Positions 28,425 through 37,526 are shown, counted from the first letter of the stretch. The stretch is DNA of 64,000 bases from Proteobacteria bacterium ST_bin12 (GCA_002083635.1 MSXP01000006.1:140561-204560); one strand, 5' to 3'. The notes: generated by a model not told the origin, from the letters alone. Translations and numbers: made by a program.

Positions 28425-29093
28425 CTAAGCTGCATCCTGTTGTCGATGACTTTCAAGTGTTTGAATGACCCGATTTACTTCGAACTTAGGTATCTGCTCA
28501 AGTGATTCAAAATCAAAGTAAGCAAGCAATTGCTCGACATCTGTGCCTGTTTCTCTAATCAGCCGATTGATGTAACGAAGTTGATTCGCCGTTAGCAATT
28601 CTGGCTGTATAAATCCGTTATCTGCTGGTCTACTAACTACGCTGGGTTTAAATGACGGTTTAAAAGATTGGCCACTAGCATTAGTATTGATTGAATTATC
28701 AGTTGCAGGCAAGTCCTCCCCAGCGTAAACATTTAAGCCTAAACCATGTAGCGCAATCGCTTTCACTAAACAGCGCTGAATACTCGTATTGATATCAAAT
28801 ACTGTCGGCGTAATAATTGGCTTGTTTTTATTATCAAGTACTGGGTGAATTTGGCTCAAAGTGATGCTTTTTACCGTTACAGCTACCTCAACAAAAGTAC
28901 CATTATCTGTGGTCAGAAATGGCAAACCATTAAAGCGCATGACTTCCCAAGTAGCGGTTTCATCGAATAAACGTAATTGTGCTACAGCATAGGGCCAGCT
29001 TAAATAACTGAACTGGCCTTTCTTTTCGAGATGGTCGTTAACGTTTATGGCTGCCAAGGTGGCAAAGTAATTGCTATTGATAGTGTTGTTCAT
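28425..29093 (-). CDS. phage-type single-strand annealing protein (Sak/DUF1071 family)
   Basis: 222 aa from ATG 29093, set by AGAGGAACTATC upstream; the 16 further codons lack support. The conserved N-terminal block NYFATLAAINVNDHLEKKGQFSYLSWPYA is not quoted whole but spans residues 7-35 and is characteristic of DUF1071/Sak proteins; RCLVKAIALHGLGLNVYAGEDLP near residue 115 is also typical. These proteins anneal complementary single strands during phage recombination. A Ser/Asn linker leads to a C-terminal helical domain with RLIRETGTD. First gene inside the left end, just after a DUF932 gene. Confidence 0.78.
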   Translation of the reverse strand: MNNTINSNYFATLAAINVNDHLEKKGQFSYLSWPYAVAQLRLFDETATWEVMRFNGLPFLTTDNGTFVEVAVTVKSITLSQIHPVLDNKNKPIITPTVFDINTSIQRCLVKAIALHGLGLNVYAGEDLPATDNSINTNASGQSFKPSFKPSVVSRPADNGFIQPELLTANQLRYINRLIRETGTDVEQLLAYFDFESLEQIPKFEVNRVIQTLESHRQQDAA

Positions 29094-29164
29094 GATAGTT
29101 CCTCTGGATATAAAAAAAACGTCCAGCACAATTAAGCGCATGGACGTTGATGAATTGAGTTTAT

Positions 29165-30112
29165 TTATGCGGCAAGCTTTAATGCTTCTTCAAATGCCTT
29201 TTGTTTAATGGTAGCGCCTGTACCAAACCAAGCTGATTCAAGACGGTTGTCGGTGTTTCTAGCGCGACGCTCGTGGTCAACGTACTGAGTCACTGCATTC
29301 ACTAGCCCCCAGGCTGTGTCATTAGCAGCAGCTAGTGTTGAGCCTTTACCTGCACCGTTAAATAGGTCATACACGTGGTGCAATACCTTTAGATTCGGTT
29401 GCTGATGAAACGGTAACTCTTTATTACCCAATACATTTACTAGATAACTACGAGCTTCGAATGGATGAATACTGTGTTTAGATAACTGTTTAACTTTCTT
29501 AGTAAAGCCTTGCCATTGCTGCGTACCAACGCCTAGTTGTTGTTTGACTTTATCAGCATCAAACTTGGTCGAGTGAGGTACTTTGATAGCGCCTTCACTA
29601 GCATTCATGGCTATTTGTAATGTGTTGTTGCAGACTACACGCACCGATGTGAATTGCGCAGTAGTTGCTAGTGAGCCGTCGCATGCCGTAGCTAATAATA
29701 GGTAGCCTTTGACTAAATCATTACCTTTAAGCATGACTTCTTCACCTGTTTTGGCGAGTGCCCATAATTTCTTGCCACCTTTTAATACGCCAGCGGTTTC
29801 AAGTTCGAATCCACCTAAATCAATTAAATCGCGGTAAAACTCTAGCACTTCACGTGGTTGTACTACTTGATAACGGTTTGATACGACGGATAAGGCTTCG
29901 CCGTTATCCGACCTAAATAATACTTTTGCATCGCTAAAAACTTCCGCACTGTGCTCAGTTAAGTAATGCACTGGACTGGATTGGATTTCCCAATTCATGC
30001 CTGCTTGTTGTTGCCAGACCTCGATTGGTTGTTGCTCCGATATTAGATTGCCTAGGCCGTGCCAAGGTGTATCACCGCTATAGGCCATTGTATGAATTTG
30101 ATGTGACATCAT
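29165..30112 (-). CDS. DUF932 phage/plasmid-like protein
   Basis: 315 aa. The N-terminus (TMAYSGDTPWHGLGNLISE), the LFRSDNGEALSVVSNRYQVVQPREVLEFY block and TRVVCNNTLQ-like SVRVVCNNTLQIAMN match DUF932 (TIGR03299), found on phages, plasmids and islands. Function is unknown; it is often next to recombination genes, as here, where it lies 71 nt upstream of the annealing protein. AGGAGAAAC precedes ATGATG, and the second ATG is better spaced. Confidence 0.8.
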   Translation of the reverse strand: MMSHQIHTMAYSGDTPWHGLGNLISEQQPIEVWQQQAGMNWEIQSSPVHYLTEHSAEVFSDAKVLFRSDNGEALSVVSNRYQVVQPREVLEFYRDLIDLGGFELETAGVLKGGKKLWALAKTGEEVMLKGNDLVKGYLLLATACDGSLATTAQFTSVRVVCNNTLQIAMNASEGAIKVPHSTKFDADKVKQQLGVGTQQWQGFTKKVKQLSKHSIHPFEARSYLVNVLGNKELPFHQQPNLKVLHHVYDLFNGAGKGSTLAAANDTAWGLVNAVTQYVDHERRARNTDNRLESAWFGTGATIKQKAFEEALKLAA

Positions 30113-30227
30113 GTTTCTCCTGTTTATAGATGTAAAAAAGCCCTACTTAAAAAAGCAGGGCTGTTTGGTGTAAAAATTAGTTGAAAAGTAACTACGTAGT
30201 TACTAGTGTGAGGTTTATAAAATAGAT

Positions 30228-30503
30228 TTAAACATTTAGCTTTATACGACCGACGTGATACAAGTCGCCGTCAATAAAGCCAAACAGTCGTTTCATCCCA
30301 CTAGTTGCAACGCTGGTTAATAATCCAGCGATTGTAGCGGCCATTACACCGCTGAATGTGCCGAAGTGAATCATTAGGACAATTACTGAAACACAAACAT
30401 CAATCACTAGGTCGTACTTCAAAGCGCGAAGCATTAGGCGACGAGGTAGCTTTATCAGCAGTAAAAACGTACTAAGAAATATCATGAATCCTGTTACTAA
30501 CAT
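30228..30503 (-). CDS. small membrane protein
   Basis: 91 aa from ATG 30503, preceded by GGGGAACAATC. It has an N-terminal membrane helix (residues 2-20), a short basic loop (KLPRRLMLRALKYD) and a second long hydrophobic stretch (about 31-65). No family recognised. It starts 10 nt after the stop of the gene upstream, so the two are probably co-transcribed. Confidence 0.6.
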   Translation of the reverse strand: MLVTGFMIFLSTFLLLIKLPRRLMLRALKYDLVIDVCVSVIVLMIHFGTFSGVMAATIAGLLTSVATSGMKRLFGFIDGDLYHVGRIKLNV

Positions 30504-30513
30504 GATTGTTCCC

Positions 30514-30705
30514 CTATGCTTTTTGGTTGGCGGATTCCCGCCATGCATCACGCACATCACTAGCAGCAACTGATAAAACGCCAGGTATTTTTGATGCCCT
30601 GTTGGTTGTGTCGCGTAAAGAGCAAAATGCATACAGTGCTAAGCGCTTCACAAAGCGCTTGGATTCTGTTGATTTTAATGTGATGGTATGTGTAGTTTTA
30701 GACAT
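30514..30705 (-). CDS. small hypothetical island protein
   Basis: 63 aa, basic, beginning MSKTTHTITLKSTESKRFVKRLALYAF. A near-perfect AAGGAGACAAGC lies before the ATG, which supports it over the plus-strand open frame across the same bases. No family recognised. Heads the four-gene minus-strand set ending with the annealing protein. Confidence 0.6.
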   Translation of the reverse strand: MSKTTHTITLKSTESKRFVKRLALYAFCSLRDTTNRASKIPGVLSVAASDVRDAWRESANQKA

Positions 30706-30778
30706 GCTTGTCTCCTTAAGTTAAAAGTAAATGATTCAGCTAATCGAATAATTAACTGACTCAAAAAACAAGTTGTGA

Positions 30779-30800
30779 AAATGTGGCTAATGCCACATTT
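30779..30800 (-). other. hairpin between prepilin genes and the recombination set
   Basis: Perfect 9-bp stem AAATGTGGC / GCCACATTT with a 4-nt loop, followed on the minus strand by TTTTCAC. It lies in the 231-bp gap between two minus-strand genes (30705 and 30937) and may be a weak terminator or a leader hairpin. Nothing else is seen in this gap. Confidence 0.5.
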
Positions 30801-30936
30801 AAAGCTTGTTAACTTAATGAAAGATGATTGGGACCCCTATTTTTGCCGGAAAAGCAAATCAGAAGTGGTGGTGGCTTTATAGGCTGATACGGGGAGTAAG
30901 TGCGCGAGTAAAGTTTTAATAAATTTTTTAAATTTT

Positions 30937-31545
30937 TTATAAAAGCGCAACTGCATAGAAAGCAACAATGTTAGTTGGCAAACAGTTTGTGCTAATAGCC
31001 TTACCAGATGCTAAATCATCATTATCAATTTTGCGGTCTATTTCTTGTGCCACGTCGCATGGCAAGTTTTGAAACTCAACAACATGAGTTACCGATGGTA
31101 AAAATCCTACAGGGATATTTGATTGCGCTGTACCAACAACATTCACTAATCCAAAATTGCTTCTAAATACAGGCCACCCATCATCTTGTTCAACTTTAAC
31201 TAAACCAGACTTTAATAATACTTCGGGTACACATTTTGATTCGCTGACATCAATTAAGCCGTTATTCGTGCCGCCATTACTACCTCCAGCCCTACACTCA
31301 GCGCGCACATTCGGAATTTCAGGATTAGCTACAGTAATTCCTAAATCACCAGGTAACAATCTGTATTGTTTTTTAAAAGTATTTACAGCCACAGAAAGGT
31401 CCTGAGCAAGTGATATGGCATTATTTATCTTTGCACCTCGTGTAAGGCTTAACCCATTTAGAGCACCTACAACAAGCAAACCAATAATGACTAATACAAT
31501 TGCTAATTCAATAATTGTAAAACCGCTATTAAAACGATTAGTCAT
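30937..31545 (-). CDS. type IV prepilin-like protein
   Basis: 202 aa. A short leader MTNRFNSG is followed by FTIIELAIVLVIIGLLVVG, the prepilin-peptidase cleavage and N-methylation motif with Glu5, then a pilin-like helix and a C-terminal domain with several Cys (RAEC, SKCV, PCDV, TNCL). There is no pilus assembly ATPase, platform protein or prepilin peptidase on the island, so it would need the host machinery. ATG 31545 gives the compact leader; 31581 is the longer alternative. Confidence 0.8.
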   Translation of the reverse strand: MTNRFNSGFTIIELAIVLVIIGLLVVGALNGLSLTRGAKINNAISLAQDLSVAVNTFKKQYRLLPGDLGITVANPEIPNVRAECRAGGSNGGTNNGLIDVSESKCVPEVLLKSGLVKVEQDDGWPVFRSNFGLVNVVGTAQSNIPVGFLPSVTHVVEFQNLPCDVAQEIDRKIDNDDLASGKAISTNCLPTNIVAFYAVALL

Positions 31546-31768
31546 TTTTATTGTAATTTGTATGCCAAATTTGTATGGCATAAGAAAAAGTAGTAACGAA
31601 GATGTAAGCCACTATCATTGATGAGGCCAGTGCAAGTGATAGAGATTTAACAATTCCAAATGTTTGAATTAGAGAACCACTTGAGTTAACAAGTATCCAT
31701 ACTTGTAAGAGTAGTAATGCTGGGCTAAGTGCCAGTGATAGTCTTAATCGGTCTGATAGTTTAATCAT
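31538..31768 (-). CDS. small two-helix membrane protein
   Basis: 76 aa from ATG 31768, with AAGGATTAT upstream. Two hydrophobic segments (about residues 10-28 and 38-62) are joined by a polar loop. It overlaps the start of the prepilin gene downstream by 8 nt and starts 7 nt after the stop of the longer prepilin gene, so the three form an operon. No family recognised. Confidence 0.6.
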   Translation of the reverse strand: MIKLSDRLRLSLALSPALLLLQVWILVNSSGSLIQTFGIVKSLSLALASSMIVAYIFVTTFSYAIQIWHTNYNKND

Positions 31769-31775
31769 ATAATCC

Positions 31776-32879
31776 TTAGAATCCAGAACCCCTAGCAAGT
31801 AGTCCACGAAGTTGATCTACAGTCATTTGATAAACAGTTCCATCTCCTGCAGTAATTCTGTAAGCCGGGCCTGGTGGTGTTGATATGTTTACAGTTGGAG
31901 GTAGAATAAGACGTTCGTAATCAACAATATTTTCAAATATGCTTAAAGGTATCAAGCTTTTATCTGGAATGTTATACGAGCAGTCTGAAGGCGTTCCAAC
32001 ACAAAATTTTGTTGAGATAATTGCACCTAGAATATAATCATTTGCTCTATATAAACTAACTGAGGAGTTTTCTCCAAATGTTCCATTGGTAATTAATGGG
32101 GTAATTAACTCACTAGAATTTAGAGTGATAACAATGTCATCAAAAACACCACCTGCATCTGTAGATTCTGTCGTATCCTTTTTGACAACTTTTAAATTAC
32201 CAGTAGCATCTAAAAGATTTATGTTTTGTTTTTCATCTGGATATGCATCTGATGCATCATTAAGCGCTTGTTTAACATTTAAAGCTCCGTATCCATTTCT
32301 ACCATGAGATATCAGCGCAATTACAGCTCCAGTTGCAAGTGTAGGTTTTGCAATTTCATTTATGCCATCGGAAACTATAATACCGCCAGTTGAATTTGTA
32401 GGCCAAAAAGCTAATGACGGATTATTGGTCGAAGGTGGAGTGTTATTAGTTGGATTGTAAGCGTATGTCCAAGATGTCGTATAGGGTGGTGATTTCGCTA
32501 AAAGTGGCAATGTTATAGGGTTTGGTGTTATGACATATGTAAAGTAATTTTCCCAGCCATCTAAAACAGCTGCTTGATCCAGACCTAACTCTGAATATGG
32601 CACTATCCCAGAAGTTGAGTTGCATGGTGGTGGCAGTGCAAAGCCATCTGCTATATTACCTGGGCAGGGTAGTCTTTTATTTTTACCTAAGTATGCAATT
32701 AAGGCCTGTTTAATTGCGTCTTGATGAGTTGTAGTTGTTTCAATCTGTGCTGAATTTACTCGGACAGATAATAACTTAAGACCCGCTGTTAACAAAATAC
32801 CAGCTATAAAAATAACGATAGCCATTTCAACAAGTGAAAAACCTTTAGTTCGTATTTTGTGAGCGATTTGGTTATTCAT
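31776..32879 (-). CDS. long type IV prepilin-like protein
   Basis: 367 aa. Leader MNNQIAHKIRTKG then FSLVEMAIVIFIAGILLTAG, a class III signal with Glu5, followed by the typical helix (QDAIKQALIAYLGKNKRLPCPGNI region). The C-terminal part is Pro/Asn/Thr-rich and resembles minor or tip pilins with a long variable domain. First gene of the prepilin operon, divergent from the XRE regulator whose palindromes lie in the shared promoter region. Confidence 0.8.
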   Translation of the reverse strand: MNNQIAHKIRTKGFSLVEMAIVIFIAGILLTAGLKLLSVRVNSAQIETTTTHQDAIKQALIAYLGKNKRLPCPGNIADGFALPPPCNSTSGIVPYSELGLDQAAVLDGWENYFTYVITPNPITLPLLAKSPPYTTSWTYAYNPTNNTPPSTNNPSLAFWPTNSTGGIIVSDGINEIAKPTLATGAVIALISHGRNGYGALNVKQALNDASDAYPDEKQNINLLDATGNLKVVKKDTTESTDAGGVFDDIVITLNSSELITPLITNGTFGENSSVSLYRANDYILGAIISTKFCVGTPSDCSYNIPDKSLIPLSIFENIVDYERLILPPTVNISTPPGPAYRITAGDGTVYQMTVDQLRGLLARGSGF

Positions 32880-32902
32880 TATTTTTAGTTGAATTGAAAT
32901 AA

Positions 32903-32964
32903 TTCCTACAACTGTGGGAAGACACTACATTATCATGAAGACACAATTCCTACAATTGTAGGAG
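32903..32964. promoter_or_regulatory. paired operators of the XRE regulator
   Basis: Two related palindromes: TTCCTACAACTGTGGGAA (32903-32920) and TTCCTACAATTGTAGGAG (32947-32964; inner 16 bp perfect). Their centres are 44 bp apart, about four helical turns, which places them on the same face of DNA. The second covers the ribosome binding site of the XRE gene and the first faces the prepilin operon, which suggests autorepression and joint control. Confidence 0.75.
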
Positions 32965-32971
32965 ATTGGTT

Positions 32972-33208
32972 TTGGATGCTGCTTTAGCTTTTGGAAGGGT
33001 ACTAAGAAAATTGCGCCTTGAAAAAGGTCTAACGCAAGAAGAGTTAGGGCTTGATGCTGAACTTCGTAGAACATACATCAGTGTTTTAGAACTTGGAAAT
33101 CAGCAGCCGTCATTAACAACCATTTTAAAAGTAGCAAAAGCACTTAATAAGCCTAGTTATTACATTATCGAATTAGTAGTTATTGAAATGCAAAACGAAA
33201 AGCTATAG
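32972..33208 (+). CDS. XRE-family HTH regulator
   Basis: 78 aa from the TTG at 32972, which lies 7 nt after AGGAG; the TTG at 32966 would be too close. One helix-turn-helix domain: LRKLRLEKGLTQEELG, then RTYISVLELGNQQPSL and ILKVAKAL. Size and form fit controller-type repressors. It is divergent from the prepilin genes and precedes the SRAP gene by 11 nt. Confidence 0.85.
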   Translation: MDAALAFGRVLRKLRLEKGLTQEELGLDAELRRTYISVLELGNQQPSLTTILKVAKALNKPSYYIIELVVIEMQNEKL

Positions 33209-33219
33209 CATCTCAAAGC

Positions 33220-33870
33220 ATGTGTAGCAACTTCCAACCAATAAAATCTCACCATTCGAATTGGGTTAGAAAGCACTTTGATTGCGATTTACCATCAGAA
33301 CCATGGCGTGAACAAGCCTACCCAACATACCCTGCACCATTCATTTATATAGATAATGGCAAGCCAAAATGCGAGTTAGCACAGTTCGGTTTAGTTCCTG
33401 CATGGGCACAAGACAAAAAGAAATATGGTTTGCGTACCTACAATGCCAGGTCAGAAACTGTACACGAAAAACCAACCTACAAATCTGCCTGGAAAGAACG
33501 GCGTTTTGGATTGATATTGATGGAAAGTTTCTATGAACCTAACTGGGAAACAGGTAAAGCAGTCCGTTGGGAAATTCGACGAGCTGATGGCCAGCCATGT
33601 GCTGCTGCAAGCATTTGGGAACGAATAATTGACAAGGAAACTGGTGAGATTATCTTTTCATTCAGTATGTTGACCATTAATGCAGATGGGCATGAAGTGA
33701 TGAAACATTTTCATAAGCCTGAAGATGAAAAACGGTCAATTGTGGTACTAGAAAAAAAAGATTTTTTGTCATGGCTTGAAGCTGATCATCAACAAGCGAG
33801 ACTTTTACTACGACTGCCTTACAGTAAAAGTTTAATAAGCGAGCCCAGTTCTAAAACAATCAATTTATAA
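33220..33870 (+). CDS. SRAP/YedK-type abasic-site protein
   Basis: 216 aa. The catalytic Cys2 directly follows the initiator Met (MCSNF), and YNARSETV, LILMESFYEPNW and the late His in NADGHEVMKHFHKPEDEKR correspond to the SRAP active-site Asn, Glu and His. This family (YedK/HMCES) makes a stable thiazolidine bond with abasic sites in single-stranded DNA and shields them. Its place beside umuDC-type genes fits an SOS or DNA-damage theme. Confidence 0.88.
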   Translation: MCSNFQPIKSHHSNWVRKHFDCDLPSEPWREQAYPTYPAPFIYIDNGKPKCELAQFGLVPAWAQDKKKYGLRTYNARSETVHEKPTYKSAWKERRFGLILMESFYEPNWETGKAVRWEIRRADGQPCAAASIWERIIDKETGEIIFSFSMLTINADGHEVMKHFHKPEDEKRSIVVLEKKDFLSWLEADHQQARLLLRLPYSKSLISEPSSKTINL

Positions 33871-33885
33871 AAATAATAAATAGAA

Positions 33886-34512
33886 TTAAGATACTGTAGA
33901 TAAGGTTCCATTCATTTCAGAGCATAAAAAAGAAATATTAGTAGCTTTGTTTTTCGCTGCAACTCTACTCGGTGATTCGAAATCATCCCCTGTAGTTGTG
34001 TCAAACAAAACTGATGCGAATTCATCTAATTCAGTTTTAATTAAAGCATGATTTTTATCAATAACTTTTAAGTACTTTAAGAGCAATCTAAATTTTGATT
34101 TTATATATACTTCATTTTTAACATCTTCTGGATTGTGATCTTTAGTCCAATACTCAACTGCAATTTTTTCAATTTCTGAAATTAACGAAGCTATTTTATT
34201 AAACTTTTCTGCTTGTTTCTTCATTTTTTCGGAGTAAGCCCAGTGGAAGCGAGTAAAACAATATGCAGCTACTGACCCAGATAAAACTGCGATTATAGGT
34301 ATATAAGGAGTAAACCAATTTACGCTATTTTGATATTGTATAAGGCTTGAATTTAATACATCTAAAGAACCTTTCAAACTAGTATTTATAATTATATTTT
34401 CGTTGATTACATCTTTCAAAAACTTGCAATCATCGTAAGATTGTAAGCGATAAGTAAAATCATAAATTATTGTAGAAAAATCAGTTGCACTGGAGCAGTC
34501 ATAAACAATCAT
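33886..34512 (-). CDS. membrane protein of the GHKL/STAS cassette
   Basis: 208 aa, no known family. It has a soluble N-terminal part (1-65), one clear membrane helix (about residues 69-88, FTPYIPIIAVLSGSVAAYCF) and a C-terminal helical part of about 115 residues with charged coiled-coil-like segments (KMKKQAEKFNKIASLISEIEKIA). Its ATG overlaps the TGA of the STAS-like gene upstream, so the two are translationally coupled. It could be the effector of the cassette (inference). Confidence 0.6.
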   Translation of the reverse strand: MIVYDCSSATDFSTIIYDFTYRLQSYDDCKFLKDVINENIIINTSLKGSLDVLNSSLIQYQNSVNWFTPYIPIIAVLSGSVAAYCFTRFHWAYSEKMKKQAEKFNKIASLISEIEKIAVEYWTKDHNPEDVKNEVYIKSKFRLLLKYLKVIDKNHALIKTELDEFASVLFDTTTGDDFESPSRVAAKNKATNISFLCSEMNGTLSTVS

Positions 34513-34874
34513 GATTTAGTAGGAATGTAAGGTTTTGAGTTGTAATTTGCAGAATTTACATATTCAATTATTTTCTTTTTGTAAAACTCAAAGTCATCAT
34601 TAACATACTTAATTTCAATTTTATTATGAAAATCCTGGCTAGTCATAAATCCATACTTAACTAGTCCCGCAAAACCTTCTGACAAGAACGATGAGCCATA
34701 GCTCTCCACCTGATCATCAATAATTATTTCAAGTTTTTCATGTGTTTTAAGGCTATTTAGTGCTGGCTTCAAAAAATCCTCTCGAAAAACTTCACCACTC
34801 CTGTTGCCATCTGGATATCTAAATCTACCAATTGGGTCAGCAGAAAAGTCTTTTCCAATATTTAGTATTTTCAT
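34509..34874 (-). CDS. STAS-like protein (DUF4325)
   Basis: 121 aa. The pattern GRFRYPDGNRSGEVFREDFLKPAL, then LEIIIDDQVESYGSSFLSEGFAGLV matches DUF4325, a STAS-like domain usually encoded next to a GHKL ATPase. STAS proteins act as phosphorylatable anti-sigma-antagonist switches; the Ser pair in SYGSSFLSEG occupies the region where SpoIIAA carries its phospho-serine. It begins 22 nt after the GHKL gene and overlaps the membrane protein gene by 4 nt. Confidence 0.75.
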   Translation of the reverse strand: MKILNIGKDFSADPIGRFRYPDGNRSGEVFREDFLKPALNSLKTHEKLEIIIDDQVESYGSSFLSEGFAGLVKYGFMTSQDFHNKIEIKYVNDDFEFYKKKIIEYVNSANYNSKPYIPTKS

Positions 34875-34896
34875 TACATTGTCCTATAACTTATGA

Positions 34897-36024
34897 TCAA
34901 ACTATCACAGTCCAGATGATTAAAGTTCCGCTAACAGGATTTTCGAAATGTGAAGTACGTATTACCTCTAAACCATTTTTAATTTCCAACTCGAACAATC
35001 CCTTTAAACTTAGAATTGACAAAGACCCGTCGCCTCTTTGTCGTATAAACTCCAAAAGATCCTGCAAACCTTTTCCGCGATCAGGTTCATCTGTGCTCGA
35101 TCTATCTAGCTCAACTGCTGCTTTCAACAAAGTTTCATCTCTGTATCTTTCAGCAATTGGAAGTTTGATTAGGTATTCTAATACTTTTTCCTTAAATTTT
35201 GATGCAGGTAGTGATTTGGGTATTCCAATGCCTTGATCATAAAACACGATTTTTAATTCCTTATTACCGTTGTCAAACGATGCCGTCAAATACCAATTTT
35301 TATCGCCTTCAATATATCCCTGTTCTTTAGGATATGCATGATGTGATACATTAACAATAGCTTCTGATAATCCACTATGTAAAAACATCCATTTATTGAT
35401 TTCGTCACCAATAATGTCTGTAATACTAGCTTTTAAAATTCTAGTCTTTTGATCATCGCCACATCGGCCTTTAATATATTTAATAATACGTCTGAATTGA
35501 GTAGTTTCGTTTTTTAATAGAGCAAAATTGACAGGCTTTGTTTTAAATAAATTAAAAAACCCCAAGTCATAAAATGTTATTAGTATCTCTTTATCCCAAT
35601 TTAATATGTTTGGCCTAAGTCTGTTTCTAATTGCATCATCCCATTTAGACATCTCAGCTGTTAAAACCAAAGATGCCGAGGTTGATATGGACTTTAAATT
35701 ATCAAAATTCACTAGGCCAAGTTTATAAACTTTATGTGGAACTGATTTTTTCTGAGTCAACTTACGGATTGCATTAAAATGAAGTGCAGTTGATTCCAAT
35801 TCATTATTGAAATTTAATTTCTCGGGTAAAACAATTGTTACTTTATTACCTTTAACGAATGCGTTCAGTCCTTCATTTATTTTTCTGTCTATCCAGCTAT
35901 TTAGCCCGAAACCATTACTGTTCTTGCTTTTGAGTAATTTTTTTCTTGATTTGGTTTTGCAACTTCTATGTTGTAATCCAATTTTTACATCGAGTTCTCT
36001 GCGCCATTTTGTAAGCTTTTTCAT
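34897..36024 (-). CDS. GHKL-type ATPase
   Basis: 375 aa. A novel N-terminal region of about 200 residues (basic first 45 residues, then an alpha/beta part) precedes a HATPase domain. The N box HSGLSEAIVNVSHHAY is near residue 215, G1 box DQGIGIP near 264, and G2 box DRGKGL near 311. There is no dimerisation-phosphoacceptor His domain, so it is not an ordinary sensor kinase. With the STAS-like partner it resembles SpoIIAB/RsbW-type serine kinases or effector GHKL proteins of conflict systems. Confidence 0.8.
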   Translation of the reverse strand: MKKLTKWRRELDVKIGLQHRSCKTKSRKKLLKSKNSNGFGLNSWIDRKINEGLNAFVKGNKVTIVLPEKLNFNNELESTALHFNAIRKLTQKKSVPHKVYKLGLVNFDNLKSISTSASLVLTAEMSKWDDAIRNRLRPNILNWDKEILITFYDLGFFNLFKTKPVNFALLKNETTQFRRIIKYIKGRCGDDQKTRILKASITDIIGDEINKWMFLHSGLSEAIVNVSHHAYPKEQGYIEGDKNWYLTASFDNGNKELKIVFYDQGIGIPKSLPASKFKEKVLEYLIKLPIAERYRDETLLKAAVELDRSSTDEPDRGKGLQDLLEFIRQRGDGSLSILSLKGLFELEIKNGLEVIRTSHFENPVSGTLIIWTVIV

Positions 36025-36212
36025 GAACTTTCTGCAATCCTAAAATGAAGTTTTATTGTTATTCTTTACAGTCGCTAATGATATCGCAAACTAATGCTGC
36101 TTGTTTTAATTATAAGAGTAACAATGGTCTTTAAATAGATATAAAGTGGTGGTTAAAAGTTATTGATAATAAAGCTGTATATATATTTATTTTATAAATG
36201 GTCTTAAATTAA

Positions 36213-37526
36213 TCAGTTAACCCCAACGTTATCTTCCCATTTTGTCGTATAACTCGGACTCTTATTCTCCTGTTTCATCTTCCATGGTTTTTTAAAACCC
36301 TCGCTAGCAAGCTTGATTGAGCCCTTTCCCATTTTTTGATTGATTTGATCAATCGCGGCCATTAATTCATCTGATTTTAATGTAGCTTGCCCTTGGCTAA
36401 ATAAATCAACTTGGACGCCCTCTGCTGGCACTAACTCACTCAGCATAATGCCTGCCTTGGCATAATTAAAGTTCGCCTTATATAACTTTTTTAAGCCCCA
36501 TAGCGCTACATTTACCAGTTGCCTACTGTTATCGGTTGGCGAAGGCATTGGAATCGTCATGCCGTTGCTATAAAAGGGATCATCGGGTCTAAAGGGTGAT
36601 GTTCTGATATAGACATAAATGCTGCCAGCAAATGATTTCTGCTTGCGTAGTTTCTCAGCTGCTCTGCTTACATACATCGTAATTGATTCAGCTAGGCTGT
36701 TGTAATCTGTAACTGGATGACCAAAGCTGCGTGAGCTTAGTATTTGTTTTTTGGGAGGCGTTACTTCTTCTAGTTCGATGCATAAGATGTCATTCAATTC
36801 ATGAATCGTTTTTTGCATCACCACGCTGAATTGCTTGCGCATGGCGGCTGAGTTTGCTCGCTTCAAATCCAGAACTGTCCTATAACCCATTGCTTCAAGC
36901 CTTGGTGCTAGTTTCCGCCCAACACCCCAGATTTCGCTTACAGAGATTTCATTTAGCAAAGCATCCAAATCTGCAGCATGCATATCATTGAAATTACAAA
37001 CGCCATTAAATTGTGGCCGCTTCTTGGCACAGTGATTGGCCAGTTTAGCCAAGGTCTTGGTTGACCCGACACCCACGCAGACGGGCAAGCCTACCCACTT
37101 CAATATGCGTGAACGCATTTGCTGGCCATAATCAACCAAGTTTCTGCTTTGAAATGCCGTAAGGTCTAGAAATGACTCATCAATTGAGTAAATTTCTTGG
37201 TCAGGGCTAAACATACTCAAGATGCTCATCACACGATTACTCATGTCAGCATAAAGTGGGAAGTTACTGGATAAAATAATAATGCCGAATTGCTTGATCA
37301 GCTGCTTCATCTTAAATACAGGCTCACCCATCTTAACGCCCAAGGCTTTCAATTCGTCACTACGAGCAACAACACATCCATCATTATTAGAAGCAACACC
37401 AACTGGCTTGCCTATCAACCAAGGATTGAACACACGCTCACAGCTTACATAGAAGTTGTTCACGTCAATTAGGGCGATAGCACGCTTGACTGGTTTAACT
37501 TGGGAAGTGGGAGCTGTATTATTCAA
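36213..37526 (-). CDS. umuC: Y-family DNA polymerase UmuC
   Basis: 437 aa, catalytic subunit of a pol V-like translesion polymerase. Palm residues are seen in [16 protein letters not shown] and [11 protein letters not shown], with the [11 protein letters not shown] fingers segment and helix-hairpin-helix [13 protein letters not shown]. Near the C-terminus VQVDLF looks like a beta-clamp-binding motif. It reads from TTG 37526 with AGGTAAG upstream. Unusually, it is separated from umuD by 263 bp holding pqqA on the other strand, so the usual umuDC operon is broken. Confidence 0.93.
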   Translation of the reverse strand: MNNTAPTSQVKPVKRAIALIDVNNFYVSCERVFNPWLIGKPVGVASNNDGCVVARSDELKALGVKMGEPVFKMKQLIKQFGIIILSSNFPLYADMSNRVMSILSMFSPDQEIYSIDESFLDLTAFQSRNLVDYGQQMRSRILKWVGLPVCVGVGSTKTLAKLANHCAKKRPQFNGVCNFNDMHAADLDALLNEISVSEIWGVGRKLAPRLEAMGYRTVLDLKRANSAAMRKQFSVVMQKTIHELNDILCIELEEVTPPKKQILSSRSFGHPVTDYNSLAESITMYVSRAAEKLRKQKSFAGSIYVYIRTSPFRPDDPFYSNGMTIPMPSPTDNSRQLVNVALWGLKKLYKANFNYAKAGIMLSELVPAEGVQVDLFSQGQATLKSDELMAAIDQINQKMGKGSIKLASEGFKKPWKMKQENKSPSYTTKWEDNVGVN

